Origin: Limosilactobacillus gorillae
GTDB lineage: Bacteria; Bacillota; Bacilli; Lactobacillales; Lactobacillaceae
Direction: 5' to 3'
NCBI RefSeq assembly: GCF_001293735.1
Contig: NZ_BCAH01000027.1
Span: 1 to 37,601, forward strand
DNA length: 37,601 bases
The notes under the pieces are model-generated. The model saw only the letters and a program-made list of their open reading frames with translations. It did not search any database and was not told the origin of the DNA. Numbering within the stretch: position 1 is the stretch's first letter; every line of letters starts with the position of its first letter. Positions 25,886-34,161 of the stretch are shown here, piece by piece. Made by a program: the position numbers and the translations under genes.

Positions 25886-26852
25886 AGAAGTTAACTTTAG
25901 TTACTTCTCCCGAAGAGAAGGTTTTTAATTGACCATCCGGCATCCTGACGATTAAACAGCCCTGGTTGTCAATACTTTGGGCAATTCCGCTAAAGGAAGA
26001 TGTCCCCACCTGTAAAGAGATTGGTCGGCCCAAGATTAGTGAGTGGGCTCGGTACTCGGCCAGAAATGAGCCGCTCGGGTACCCAGGTAGGTCGTGGATC
26101 ACTGCTTTAATTAGCTCGGCAGCCAATTGGTTCCGGTCAATTAAGGCATGTGGATCGATTCCAGTTGCCTTTCCCCGTAGGTCGGCAGGGAATTCTCCAG
26201 TGGTCAAGTTGATCCCAATCCCAATCACCAGTGATGTGATACTAGTCGCCTCGAGGTCCGTTTGCATCTCGGTTAAAATCCCCGCTACCTTTTGGTGCCT
26301 CAAGTAAAGATCGTTGACCCACTTATAAGAAAGGGGTTGGTTGGGGAAAAAATGCTTTAAAACGGCTGCCACCGACACTGCCACCCCAGTAGTCAGCAGG
26401 CCTGGGTACGCCGGGAAAAAGGCATCGGGAAGGCCGATGGTCATGTATAACCCCGTCGATTTAGGAGCAAAGAAGGGCCGTCGCCGACGACCGTACGCCC
26501 CGGTCTGATGATCTGCTATCACCACTAACGGGACCGCATGTTTACCAGTACTCAGAAGTTGACGAGCCGTGGTCTGCGTTGATTCCAACTCGTCTTCAAC
26601 GACCAGGTCCACCTTGGTTGCTCCTAGCGCCGCTTTAATTACCGGTGCCAAAAGTTTAACTGTTCCCCGGTAACAGTAGCCGCGCTTGCGGTCCGAATCG
26701 ATTTGGTAGCCAGCCTGTTGTAAAGACCGCATTGCCTTCCAGACCGATTCGCGACTAACGCCCAATTTGTTTGCTAAGCCTTGCCCAGCTAACCAGCGAT
26801 CCTGGCTGGTAAGCAAATGGTTCAAGAGACGCTCTTTCGTAGAATTAGCCAT
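25884..26852 (-). CDS. birA: BirA: biotin--[acetyl-CoA carboxylase] ligase and biotin repressor
   Basis: The 322-residue protein has an N-terminal winged helix (about 1-65, ANKLGVSRESVWKAMRSL) and a biotin protein ligase domain with the biotinyl-AMP loop (YGRRRRPFFAPKSTGLYMT) and KWVNDLYL, followed by the C-terminal SH3-like cap. The helix makes it a class II BirA that both attaches biotin and represses. I chose the ATG at 26852, which overlaps the bioY stop (TAATG); a GTG three codons upstream is possible. Its target AccB is encoded in the adjacent fatty acid operon and a BirA-type operator precedes bioY. Confidence 0.95.
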   Translation of the reverse strand: MANSTKERLLNHLLTSQDRWLAGQGLANKLGVSRESVWKAMRSLQQAGYQIDSDRKRGYCYRGTVKLLAPVIKAALGATKVDLVVEDELESTQTTARQLLSTGKHAVPLVVIADHQTGAYGRRRRPFFAPKSTGLYMTIGLPDAFFPAYPGLLTTGVAVSVAAVLKHFFPNQPLSYKWVNDLYLRHQKVAGILTEMQTDLEATSITSLVIGIGINLTTGEFPADLRGKATGIDPHALIDRNQLAAELIKAVIHDLPGYPSGSFLAEYRAHSLILGRPISLQVGTSSFSGIAQSIDNQGCLIVRMPDGQLKTFSSGEVTKVNF

Positions 26853-27400
26853 TAGCGCCACCCCGCTTGGTGTAGCTGCTGGCTAATGGTAACGCAAAGA
26901 ATTGCCTTCAAGAGGTCTCCTGGTATGTAAACCATACTTCCGATTAAAGCAGCTGCTAGGTTGCTGATGTGGGTGGTAAAGACTAAACCGATTGAACCCG
27001 CTAAGTTAATAAAGAGAACCCCACCAACTACAACGGCGATGATTTCCCACAGCCAGGATGGTTGCTCCTTAACGTTCATGATCCAAGCAATAATTGCCGG
27101 GGCGAAGAGCCAGCCGACAAAGTAACCCGCCGAAGCACTGAAGAAAACGGCTACCCCGCCAGCGCCCCCAGTCAAAAATGGCATTCCAATGGCTACTAAA
27201 ATAAAGAAGCACGTCATCACCAGGGTCCCCGTCTTGGCTCCCAATAGCTCCCCAGCTAGCATGACTCCAGCATTTTGCAACACGAGTGGGGCCGGTAAAA
27301 TTCCCACCGGAATTCCCGGAAAGAAGGCTAAAACGATGATAATGGCGAGGACCATTCCGGCCCGAGTTAATTCAGTTAAACGAACGCGACTTTGTGTCAT
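26852..27400 (-). CDS. bioY: BioY biotin transporter (ECF substrate-binding S component)
   Basis: The 182-residue integral membrane protein has about six hydrophobic segments and the BioY features GILPAPLVLQNAGVMLAG near the N-terminus and GGAGGVAVFFSASAGYFVGWLF. It captures biotin and works alone or with the ECF A/A'/T module, which is not in the window. One-base overlap with birA. The host appears to rely on imported biotin, as no biotin synthesis genes are seen here. Confidence 0.95.
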   Translation of the reverse strand: MTQSRVRLTELTRAGMVLAIIIVLAFFPGIPVGILPAPLVLQNAGVMLAGELLGAKTGTLVMTCFFILVAIGMPFLTGGAGGVAVFFSASAGYFVGWLFAPAIIAWIMNVKEQPSWLWEIIAVVVGGVLFINLAGSIGLVFTTHISNLAAALIGSMVYIPGDLLKAILCVTISQQLHQAGWR

Positions 27401-27420
27401 TACCCCTTCTCCTTTTCTCT

Positions 27421-27452
27421 TTGTAACCCACTTTATCTTTATAGGGTTACAA
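27421..27452. promoter_or_regulatory. BirA-type operator of bioY-birA
   Basis: TTGTAACCC (27421-27429) and GGGTTACAA (27444-27452) form a perfect 9-bp inverted repeat with a 14-base spacer. Sequence and spacing fit Firmicute BirA boxes. The spacer carries the minus-strand -10-like TATAAA, so bound BirA-biotinyl-AMP would block the promoter. It is 20 bases upstream of bioY. Confidence 0.85.
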
Positions 27453-27466
27453 TCATACCTAATAAT

Positions 27467-27488
27467 GGTCCCCCATTAAAGAGGGACC
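27467..27488 (-). terminator. Possible terminator of the fatty acid operon
   Basis: GGTCCCTC/GGGGGACC stem (27481-27488 with 27467-27474) after the fabI stop; the following minus-strand sequence is only ATTATT, so termination may be weak and some read-through into bioY is likely. Confidence 0.5.
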
Positions 27489-27509
27489 TCAAATAATTGC
27501 GAATAAATA

Positions 27510-28274
27510 TCAAATTAAGTGGACACCTTTATCAACATAGATGACATCCCCTGTCACTCCCGTCGACAGATCACTCATTAAGAAGGTCGCGGTGCCCCCC
27601 ACCTCTTCGATCGTAACGTCCTTTCCATCTACGGTCCGGGCCTTAGACATAGCTAATAATTCACCATGTCCTTGAATTCCCGTCACTGCCAGGGTTTTTA
27701 AGGCACCAGCCGAAATGGCGTTAACTCGAACCCCATTTTTACCCATGTCACGCGCTAAGTAACGAACATTAGCTTCCAGGGCCGCCTTAGCAGCACCCAT
27801 AACGTTGTAGTTTGGAATGGCACGTTCCGCCCCAAAGTACGACATCGTTACCACACTGGCTGGATTCTTCAAAAGCGGGGCAGCAGCACGGCAAACGGAG
27901 ATTAGTGAGTAAGCTGATACATCCTGGGCCAATGCATAGCCTTCTCGAGAAACGTTAGTCATTTCTCCCCCTAATTCAGCGGGGTTGGCAAAGGCAACGG
28001 AGTGCACAACTCCATCTAGCTGACCAAACCGTTCACCAATCTGCTTAAAGGCCTGTTCAATACTTTCGTCACTGGCAACATTACATTGCACCAGCTGGTC
28101 GGTATTTTCCTCTCCCACCAGCTTGGTTAACCGCTTCAATGTACGTTCACGGTTATAGGTGTAAATAACTGTCGCCCCTTGCTTTTCCATTTCCTGGGCA
28201 CAGCCCCACGCAATCGAACGACGGTTGGCAACCCCCATCACCACAATCGTCTTGTTTGCTAATAATCCTTCCAT
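27510..28274 (-). CDS. fabI: Enoyl-[acyl-carrier-protein] reductase FabI
   Basis: NADH-dependent reductase completing each elongation cycle of type II fatty acid synthesis. The 254-residue short-chain dehydrogenase has the FabI-specific N-terminus (VVMGVANRRSIAWGCAQ) and the active-site Tyr146, Tyr156 and Lys163 (YFGAERAIPNYNVMGAAKAAL region, Tyr-x6-Lys). It is the only enoyl reductase in the cluster: the fabK found between acpP and fabD in streptococci is absent. The ribosome site AGGGGG is about 12 bases from the ATG, somewhat far. Last gene of the fab/acc operon. Confidence 0.97.
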   Translation of the reverse strand: MEGLLANKTIVVMGVANRRSIAWGCAQEMEKQGATVIYTYNRERTLKRLTKLVGEENTDQLVQCNVASDESIEQAFKQIGERFGQLDGVVHSVAFANPAELGGEMTNVSREGYALAQDVSAYSLISVCRAAAPLLKNPASVVTMSYFGAERAIPNYNVMGAAKAALEANVRYLARDMGKNGVRVNAISAGALKTLAVTGIQGHGELLAMSKARTVDGKDVTIEEVGGTATFLMSDLSTGVTGDVIYVDKGVHLI

Positions 28275-28290
28275 AAATCTACTTATCCCC

Positions 28291-29064
28291 CTAAAACTTT
28301 TCGTATCGTGCGTGCCGTCTCTTCAACAATTCTTCTGACGACAGTTGAACAAGTTCCGCTAACCGTTTTTCCAAGACGAGGTCAATATTTTGAATCGTCT
28401 GGTCATGATCGGTTGGCTCCTCAACGATCCCTTCGATAATCCCTTGCTCCAACAGAGCCTGCGGGGTCATCTTCATGACCGTGGCGGCTTCTGGTGCCCG
28501 ACTACTGTCCTTCCATAAAATGGAAGCAAATCCTTCAGGGGATAAAACGGAATAGGTGCTCTTTTCAAGCATCCAGACTTCATCCCCACACGCCAGGGCC
28601 AAAGCCCCCCCACTTCCTCCTTCACCGTAAATCAAAGTGATAATGGGTGTTTGGGCTTGGCTAATCTTAAGTAGGTTTTGGGCAATTGCCGCCCCTTGAC
28701 CCTGTTCTTCGGCGGATTGACCTGGATAGGCCCCTGCTGTATTCACGAGGGCAATCACCGGCCGGTGGAACTTTGCAGCCTCTTCAATCAGGCGAAGAGC
28801 CTTACGGTACCCACCTGGTGCCGGGCTGCCAAAATGCTTGGCAATCCGTTGTCCCACCGTTGTCCCCCGGTCGGTGGTAATCACTGTGACTGGGCGGCCG
28901 TGGTAGGTCGCCAGGCCACCAATGATGGCCGGATCATCGGTACCATTACGGTCGCCGTGCAGCTCGAAGAAGTTATCAAAAAGCTGATTGATAATCTCGA
29001 GGCCAGTTACCTTTCCGGCACTGCGGGCAGCTTGAACAATGGCGTAGGCATTTTCCTTAGTCAT
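28291..29064 (-). CDS. accA: Acetyl-CoA carboxylase carboxyltransferase subunit alpha
   Basis: With AccD forms the carboxyltransferase that moves CO2 from carboxybiotin to acetyl-CoA, giving malonyl-CoA. The 257-residue crotonase-fold protein carries ITTDRGTTVGQRIAKHFGSPAPGGYRKALRL-type CoA-binding sequence, LVNTAGAYPGQSAEEQGQG and YGEGGSGGALALA. It lacks the longer N-terminal helical part of the E. coli protein (about 319 residues), as is usual in Lactobacillales. It overlaps accD by 8 bases. Confidence 0.96.
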   Translation of the reverse strand: MTKENAYAIVQAARSAGKVTGLEIINQLFDNFFELHGDRNGTDDPAIIGGLATYHGRPVTVITTDRGTTVGQRIAKHFGSPAPGGYRKALRLIEEAAKFHRPVIALVNTAGAYPGQSAEEQGQGAAIAQNLLKISQAQTPIITLIYGEGGSGGALALACGDEVWMLEKSTYSVLSPEGFASILWKDSSRAPEAATVMKMTPQALLEQGIIEGIVEEPTDHDQTIQNIDLVLEKRLAELVQLSSEELLKRRHARYEKF

Positions 29065-29905
29065 TCTGTTTCCCCCCGTACTTTATTAACCAGGCCAATG
29101 TTGATTTTTCATCTTGGCGAGCTACGATATGGTCAATAAACCCATGCTTCAAGACGTTTTCAGCATCCTGGAGGTCCGCCGGAATTTCCGTGTGCATGGT
29201 CTGTTCAATTACCCGTCGCCCCGCAAAGCCCACTAAGGCGCGTGGTTCAGATAAAATTATGTCCCCCTCCATGGCGAAACTAGCGGTGACCCCACCCGTG
29301 GTTGGGTCGGTTAAGACCACGATGTACATTAACCCAGCTGCATCGTGCTGGGCAATCGCTGCCGACACCTTAGCCATCTGCATCAGAGACATGATTCCCT
29401 CTTGCATCCGCGCCCCCCCGGAGGCAGTGAATAACACCACTGGCCAACGGCGTTTGGTTGCATCCTCAAAGAGACGGGTAATTTTTTCACCAGTGATCGT
29501 TCCTAATGACCCCATGATAAAGGTGGGGTCCATAATGCCTAAATTAAATTCCACGTTATCAATCTGGGCGTGACCGGTCCAAACAGAATCGTTAAGGCCA
29601 GTTTTTTCCTGGGCCTTAGCTAACTTAGCCGCATAACCAGGGAAGTTTAAGGGGTCTTTGGTTTGTAAATCAGTGTCCATTGGAATCGCTGAATCTACCA
29701 GCCAACTCAAGCGTTGTTTTGCGCTAATCCGAAAGCCATACCCGCAACCAGGGCAGGTAGCGTATTCATCCATTTGGGCAGCAAACAACGTCCGCTGACA
29801 CTTCGGACAAGTTCGCCAAAGGTCATCAGGAACCTTGGCATCAGCCTGGCGGTTAGCCTGAACATGACGTTCACTGAGTGTGTTTTTCGCCTTGTAAAGT
29901 CTCAC
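29057..29905 (-). CDS. accD: Acetyl-CoA carboxylase carboxyltransferase subunit beta
   Basis: The 282-residue partner of AccA has the N-terminal zinc ribbon (C33, C36, C51, C54 in CPKC...CPGC) and the crotonase-fold carboxyltransferase core with FTASGGARMQEG and DPTTGGVTASFAMEGD. The start is a GTG at 29905 lying inside the last codons of accC (35-base overlap) with GGAAGGGGGAAG upstream, so translation is probably coupled. It overlaps accA by 8 bases; tight coupling suits the A2B2 complex. Confidence 0.95.
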   Translation of the reverse strand: MRLYKAKNTLSERHVQANRQADAKVPDDLWRTCPKCQRTLFAAQMDEYATCPGCGYGFRISAKQRLSWLVDSAIPMDTDLQTKDPLNFPGYAAKLAKAQEKTGLNDSVWTGHAQIDNVEFNLGIMDPTFIMGSLGTITGEKITRLFEDATKRRWPVVLFTASGGARMQEGIMSLMQMAKVSAAIAQHDAAGLMYIVVLTDPTTGGVTASFAMEGDIILSEPRALVGFAGRRVIEQTMHTEIPADLQDAENVLKHGFIDHIVARQDEKSTLAWLIKYGGKQND

Positions 29906-31271
29906 TTCCCACTTCCCCCTTCCAGCGTGGCAGGAATTCTTGTTCTAAATAGTTGGTTGTAAAGGTAGCCTCGTTAAAAACCGGATCGTTTAAGATTGCT
30001 AAATGGAAATTCTGGTTAGTCGTGATCCCAGTAATCACCATTTCATTTAAGAGGCGCTTCAGACGCGAAATAGCCTCCGCCCGGTCGTTACCGTGTGCAA
30101 TTACCTTAGCGACCATTGAATCGTAATACGGGCTAACCGTTACCCCGGGGTACAATGCGGTATCAATTCGCATTCCAAGGTTTCCCACCGGTAGGTATAA
30201 GTAGTTAACCTTCCCGGTTGAAGGAAAGAAGCCCTTACTTGGATCCTCGGCATTAATTCGGCACTCAATGGCAACCCCCTGGGCGTGAATATCATCCTGC
30301 GTGAACGGAAGGGCCTCACCAGCCGCAACCGCTAACTGCGCCTTAACCAGGTCAATCCCGGTAACCATTTCCGTTACCGTGTGCTCTACTTGAATCCGGG
30401 TGTTCATTTCCATGAAGTAGAAATTTTGTTCCTGATCCATTAAGAATTCCAAGGTCCCAGTGTTTAAGTAGTCAATTCCGTTCACAGCCCGAACGGCAAT
30501 CGCCCCCAACTCTTGGCGCTTTTCCTCTGAAATCAGCAGGCAAGGGCTTTCTTCGATCACTTTTTGCTTGTTACGCTGCAAGGAGCAGTCCCGCTCCGGA
30601 AAGTAAACGGCGTTGCCAAAGCGATCACGAAAGACTTGAACTTCGATGTGTTTAACGTTAACCATAATTTTTTCTAGATACATCCGGTCATCGTTAAAGG
30701 ACACCCGTGCCTCGGCTTGAGCCTCACTGAAGGCCTTTTCCAGGTCCTCAGCACGTTCAATCTTCCGAATTCCCTTCCCCCCGCCTCCAGCAGCGGCCTT
30801 CAACAGAATTGGGTACCCAATCTTTTCTGCAACGTTAAGGGCTGTCTGAACATCTTGAACATACCCATCCGAGCCCGGAATTACGGGAACCCCGGCCTTT
30901 TGCATCTGCTCTCTAGCGTGCTCTTTGTTCCCCATTAGGTCGATGGTCGAAGCCTTAGGGCCAATAAAGGTAATTCCCACTGCATCACACATCTGCGCAA
31001 AGGCAGCATTTTCCGATAGGAAGCCAAACCCGGGGTGAATTGCCTGCGCTCCCGTTCCAACCGCTGCGGCAAGGATATTCTTCATATTTAGGTAGGAGTC
31101 TTGCGGGCGGGGGCCCCCCACACACACCGCTTCATCAGCGAGCTGAACGTGAAGGCTGTCGCGGTCCGCTGTCGAATAAATCGCCACCGCTTTGATCCCC
31201 TGTTCCCTTAAGGAACGGATGATGCGGACCGCAATTTCCCCCCGGTTAGCTACTAAAACCTTCGAAAACAT
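29871..31271 (-). CDS. accC: Acetyl-CoA carboxylase biotin carboxylase subunit
   Basis: ATP-dependent carboxylation of biotin on AccB. The 466-residue ATP-grasp enzyme starts MFSKVLVANRGEIAVRIIRS, with the glycine-rich loop GGGGKGIRK (162-170) and the MEMNTRIQVEH metal and catalytic motif (near 293). A C-terminal tail of 15-20 residues beyond the usual end carries the start region of accD. It follows fabZ by 21 bases. Confidence 0.97.
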   Translation of the reverse strand: MFSKVLVANRGEIAVRIIRSLREQGIKAVAIYSTADRDSLHVQLADEAVCVGGPRPQDSYLNMKNILAAAVGTGAQAIHPGFGFLSENAAFAQMCDAVGITFIGPKASTIDLMGNKEHAREQMQKAGVPVIPGSDGYVQDVQTALNVAEKIGYPILLKAAAGGGGKGIRKIERAEDLEKAFSEAQAEARVSFNDDRMYLEKIMVNVKHIEVQVFRDRFGNAVYFPERDCSLQRNKQKVIEESPCLLISEEKRQELGAIAVRAVNGIDYLNTGTLEFLMDQEQNFYFMEMNTRIQVEHTVTEMVTGIDLVKAQLAVAAGEALPFTQDDIHAQGVAIECRINAEDPSKGFFPSTGKVNYLYLPVGNLGMRIDTALYPGVTVSPYYDSMVAKVIAHGNDRAEAISRLKRLLNEMVITGITTNQNFHLAILNDPVFNEATFTTNYLEQEFLPRWKGEVGSETLQGEKHTQ

Positions 31272-31292
31272 TCTTCTCGTCCCCTATCTTTT

Positions 31293-31727
31293 CTAATCAA
31301 TAAAGAAGGTTAGCTCCGCCGTGCAGGCCCGCTTGCCATCAACGGTCGCAACACCCTTCCCCAGACCAATGTGGCCCCGAACCTTTTCTAAGTGGACTTC
31401 AAGCCTCATGGTATCCCCAGGACGAACCACCTTACGAAATTCAGCGGATTCGATCCCGCCGAAGTAGGCTGTCTTACCCTTGAAATCTTCTTGGGACAAG
31501 AGGGCCACTGCTCCAGTTTGGGCCAAGGATTCCACAATTAAAGCCCCTGGCAAAACCGGGTTATCTGGGAAGTGACCGTTAAAGACCTCTTCATTAATCG
31601 TTACGTTACGCTTAGCAACCGCCATTTCACCCGGCACCAATTCTTCAACCCGGTCAATCAAAAGCATTGGGTAGCGGTGTGGGATAATCTTTTGAATCGC
31701 CGTGCTATCAAGCATTACCTTACTCAT
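31293..31727 (-). CDS. fabZ: 3-hydroxyacyl-ACP dehydratase FabZ (in-operon copy)
   Basis: Hot-dog fold dehydratase that turns 3-hydroxyacyl-ACP into trans-2-enoyl-ACP. The 144-residue protein has IIPHRYPMLLIDRV, the catalytic His52 in NGHFPDNPVLPG and Glu66 in LIVESLAQ. It sits between accB and accC, the place of the housekeeping FabZ in streptococcal and other Lactobacillales operons. A second paralogue (36853-37308) shares the same motifs. Confidence 0.95.
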   Translation of the reverse strand: MSKVMLDSTAIQKIIPHRYPMLLIDRVEELVPGEMAVAKRNVTINEEVFNGHFPDNPVLPGALIVESLAQTGAVALLSQEDFKGKTAYFGGIESAEFRKVVRPGDTMRLEVHLEKVRGHIGLGKGVATVDGKRACTAELTFFID

Positions 31728-31729
31728 CG

Positions 31730-32176
31730 TTAGTCCTCCTTGATGGTGATCAGGGGCTGTTCCACTTCGACTAGTTCCCCATCCTTAACGTTGATCGCAC
31801 TAACGACCCCCGCATGATCACTCTTGATTTCAGTCATCATCTTCATTGCCTCAATCACGCAGACCACGTCACCCTCTTCGACCCGGTCCCCAACCTTAAC
31901 AAACGCTGGGGCTCCTGGCTTAGGCTGAAGGTAGACGGTCCCAACCAAAGGCGCCGTCACGGTTATTCCTGGGACCTTCTTTGCAACCGGCGTCGCCTCA
32001 CTCTTCACGACCGGAGATGGTGTCACTGCTGGTGCCGCTGAGGCCGGCGTTTTAACTGGGGCGTGGTGCTTGTTTTTGCTCAAGTAAAGGTGGAAGTCAC
32101 CATCGTCAAGCTGGAATTCTCGACTATCGGATTCTTCAAACACCTTCATTAATTTCTCTAAATCCTTGAGTTCCAT
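31730..32176 (-). CDS. accB: Biotin carboxyl carrier protein of acetyl-CoA carboxylase
   Basis: The 148-residue protein has a short N-terminal domain, a flexible Pro/Ala-rich linker (about 38-68) and the biotinyl domain with EAMKM (109-113); Lys112 is the biotin site modified by BirA. The frame is open 6 codons further upstream from a GTG, but GGAGG lies inside that stretch, so the ATG at 32176 is the start. It begins 2 bases after the fabF stop. Confidence 0.96.
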   Translation of the reverse strand: MELKDLEKLMKVFEESDSREFQLDDGDFHLYLSKNKHHAPVKTPASAAPAVTPSPVVKSEATPVAKKVPGITVTAPLVGTVYLQPKPGAPAFVKVGDRVEEGDVVCVIEAMKMMTEIKSDHAGVVSAINVKDGELVEVEQPLITIKED

Positions 32177-32178
32177 CC

Positions 32179-33417
32179 CTAGTCGTCCTCCCACTTCTTG
32201 AAGGCTAAAACAGCATTGTGCCCCCCGAAACCAAAGGAATTACTAATGGCGTAACGAGCCTCCGGTGCTGCCTGGTTGTCCTTAGTTACCAGGGTAACTG
32301 GGCAGTCAGGATCTTGGTTATCACAACCAACGTTTTGAGGAAGTTGTCCTTCTTGTAGGGCCGCCACGGTCAAGACTGCTTCAACCGCCCCAGCTGCCCC
32401 CAGAAGGTGACCAGTCATTCCCTTGGTAGATGAAACCCTAACCTTCGAGTCCTCTCCAAAGATCGCCTGAATGGCATGGGCTTCACCGGAATCATTAGCG
32501 TGAGTGGCCGTCCCATGAGCGTTAACATAGGCAACGTCGTCAGGGGCGATTCCGGCTTCATCAATGGCCTGCTGCATTGCCCGGGCTGCTCCCTTACCCG
32601 TTGGGTCTGGTGAGGTAATGTGATAGGCATCCCCAGTAGCCCCATAACCAACAATTTCACCAAGGATCTTTGCCCCGCGGGCCTGTGCGTGCTCCAGACT
32701 TTCCAGCACCATCGTGGCACCACCTTCACCAAGCACAAATCCATTACGGTCAACATCAAACGGCTTAGAAGCCTTCATTGGGTCCTCCGTCGTTGAAAGA
32801 GCCGTTAAGGCTGCAAAGCCGGCAATCCCAATTTCGTTAACGGAGGCTTCACTTCCCCCAGTAATCATTACTTGGGCCCGGCCCTCCTTGATCTGGCGGT
32901 AAGCATCCCCAATTGAGTTGGTCCCAGAAGCACAGGCCGTTACCACTGCCGAGCACATGTTTTGGGCGTTAAAGCGAATGGCAATGTTACCGGCTGCCAT
33001 ATTGGAAATGGCCATTGGAACAAACATTGGTGAAACCCGTTTGGGACCCTTATCGTGCATCTTAATGATCTGTTCTTGGATCGTGGTCAACCCCCCGATC
33101 CCGGAACCGAAGATCACCCCCATGTCTTCAGGCTTGGTGTTTTCTTCGTTAATTCCTGCCATATCAATGGCTTCTTGGGCCGTTTGAATGGCGTATTGGG
33201 AATAAAGGTCCATCCGCCGGGCATTCTTCTTGCCAACTACTTCAGTGGGGTCGAAATCATCAATTTGACCTGCAACCGTAATCCCGGTCTCTTCAGCATC
33301 AAACTTAGTGATTTTTTTAATCCCGACCTTACCGGCCATGCTATTTTTTACAAAGGTGTTTACCCCATTCCCGTTTGGAGCAATGGCACCCATTCCCGTG
33401 ATTACTACCCGTGTCAT
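32179..33417 (-). CDS. fabF: 3-oxoacyl-ACP synthase II FabF
   Basis: Condensing enzyme for chain elongation. The 412-residue thiolase-fold protein has the Cys-His-His active site: C162 in VVTACASGTNSIG, H301 in VNAHGTATHAND and H337 in KGMTGHLLGAAGA. Length and motifs are standard. No FabB is present, so FabF must also elongate unsaturated intermediates if these are made. It is 12 bases after fabG. Confidence 0.97.
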   Translation of the reverse strand: MTRVVITGMGAIAPNGNGVNTFVKNSMAGKVGIKKITKFDAEETGITVAGQIDDFDPTEVVGKKNARRMDLYSQYAIQTAQEAIDMAGINEENTKPEDMGVIFGSGIGGLTTIQEQIIKMHDKGPKRVSPMFVPMAISNMAAGNIAIRFNAQNMCSAVVTACASGTNSIGDAYRQIKEGRAQVMITGGSEASVNEIGIAGFAALTALSTTEDPMKASKPFDVDRNGFVLGEGGATMVLESLEHAQARGAKILGEIVGYGATGDAYHITSPDPTGKGAARAMQQAIDEAGIAPDDVAYVNAHGTATHANDSGEAHAIQAIFGEDSKVRVSSTKGMTGHLLGAAGAVEAVLTVAALQEGQLPQNVGCDNQDPDCPVTLVTKDNQAAPEARYAISNSFGFGGHNAVLAFKKWEDD

Positions 33418-33429
33418 CTTGTGTTCCTC

Positions 33430-34161
33430 CTAAATCGTCATCCCACCGTCAACAACCACCACTTGGCCGGTGACGTAATCATTTTGCGCTAAAAAAAGGG
33501 CACATTGGGCCACTTCATCAACCGTTCCGAGGCGCTTGAGCGGGATTTGCTCAACGATACTTTCTTGGACCCGGTCGGAGAGGGCTGCCGTCATATCACT
33601 TGCAATCATCCCTGGTGCAATTGCATTGCACCGGATTCCCCGTAAGGCTCCCTCCCGAGCCACCGTCTTAGTCAAGCCGACAATTCCAGCCTTGCTTGCT
33701 GAGTAGTTAGCCTGGCCAGCATTACCATGAAGGCCAACTACACTGGCCAAGTTAATAATCGAACCTGAACGCTGCTTATTGAAATTCTTGATTAGGGCCT
33801 TGATTAACATGAATGGTCCCCGCAGATTGACCGCCAGTACCTGATCGAAGTCTTCAACCTTCATCCCACCGATTAAGCGATCCCGGGTAATCCCGGCATT
33901 ATTAATTAAGACGTCAATATGCCCGTAAGCATCCCATGCTTCCTTAGCTAACTGCTTAACTACCTCTTCTTTAGCAACGTCGCCAATTAAGAACTTGTAG
34001 TCAGCCCCGGCTGTCGCCAGTTTTTGTTTCATTTCGTCATCTAATTCATGACGACCATTTAAAACTAAGCGACTTCCTTGCTTGGCAAAGGCTAATGCCA
34101 TGGCGGCACCGATTCCTCGAGTCGAGCCAGTAATAAAGACAACTTTATCCTTGAGTTCCAT
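33430..34161 (-). CDS. fabG: 3-oxoacyl-ACP reductase FabG
   Basis: NADPH-dependent first reduction step of elongation. The 243-residue short-chain dehydrogenase has GSTRGIG (12-18), NNAG (87-90) and the Ser140, Tyr153, Lys157 triad (NYSASKAG). AAGGAGG precedes the ATG at 34161, which lies inside the end of fabD (17-base overlap); an upstream ATG adding six residues would place this ribosome site inside the gene. Confidence 0.97.
   Translation of the reverse strand: MELKDKVVFITGSTRGIGAAMALAFAKQGSRLVLNGRHELDDEMKQKLATAGADYKFLIGDVAKEEVVKQLAKEAWDAYGHIDVLINNAGITRDRLIGGMKVEDFDQVLAVNLRGPFMLIKALIKNFNKQRSGSIINLASVVGLHGNAGQANYSASKAGIVGLTKTVAREGALRGIRCNAIAPGMIASDMTAALSDRVQESIVEQIPLKRLGTVDEVAQCALFLAQNDYVTGQVVVVDGGMTI

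Noticed and set aside
27506-27516. FabT-like AATATCAAATT near the fabI stop codon
   Set aside because: Only one half-site, located at the 3' end of fabI with no promoter adjacent.
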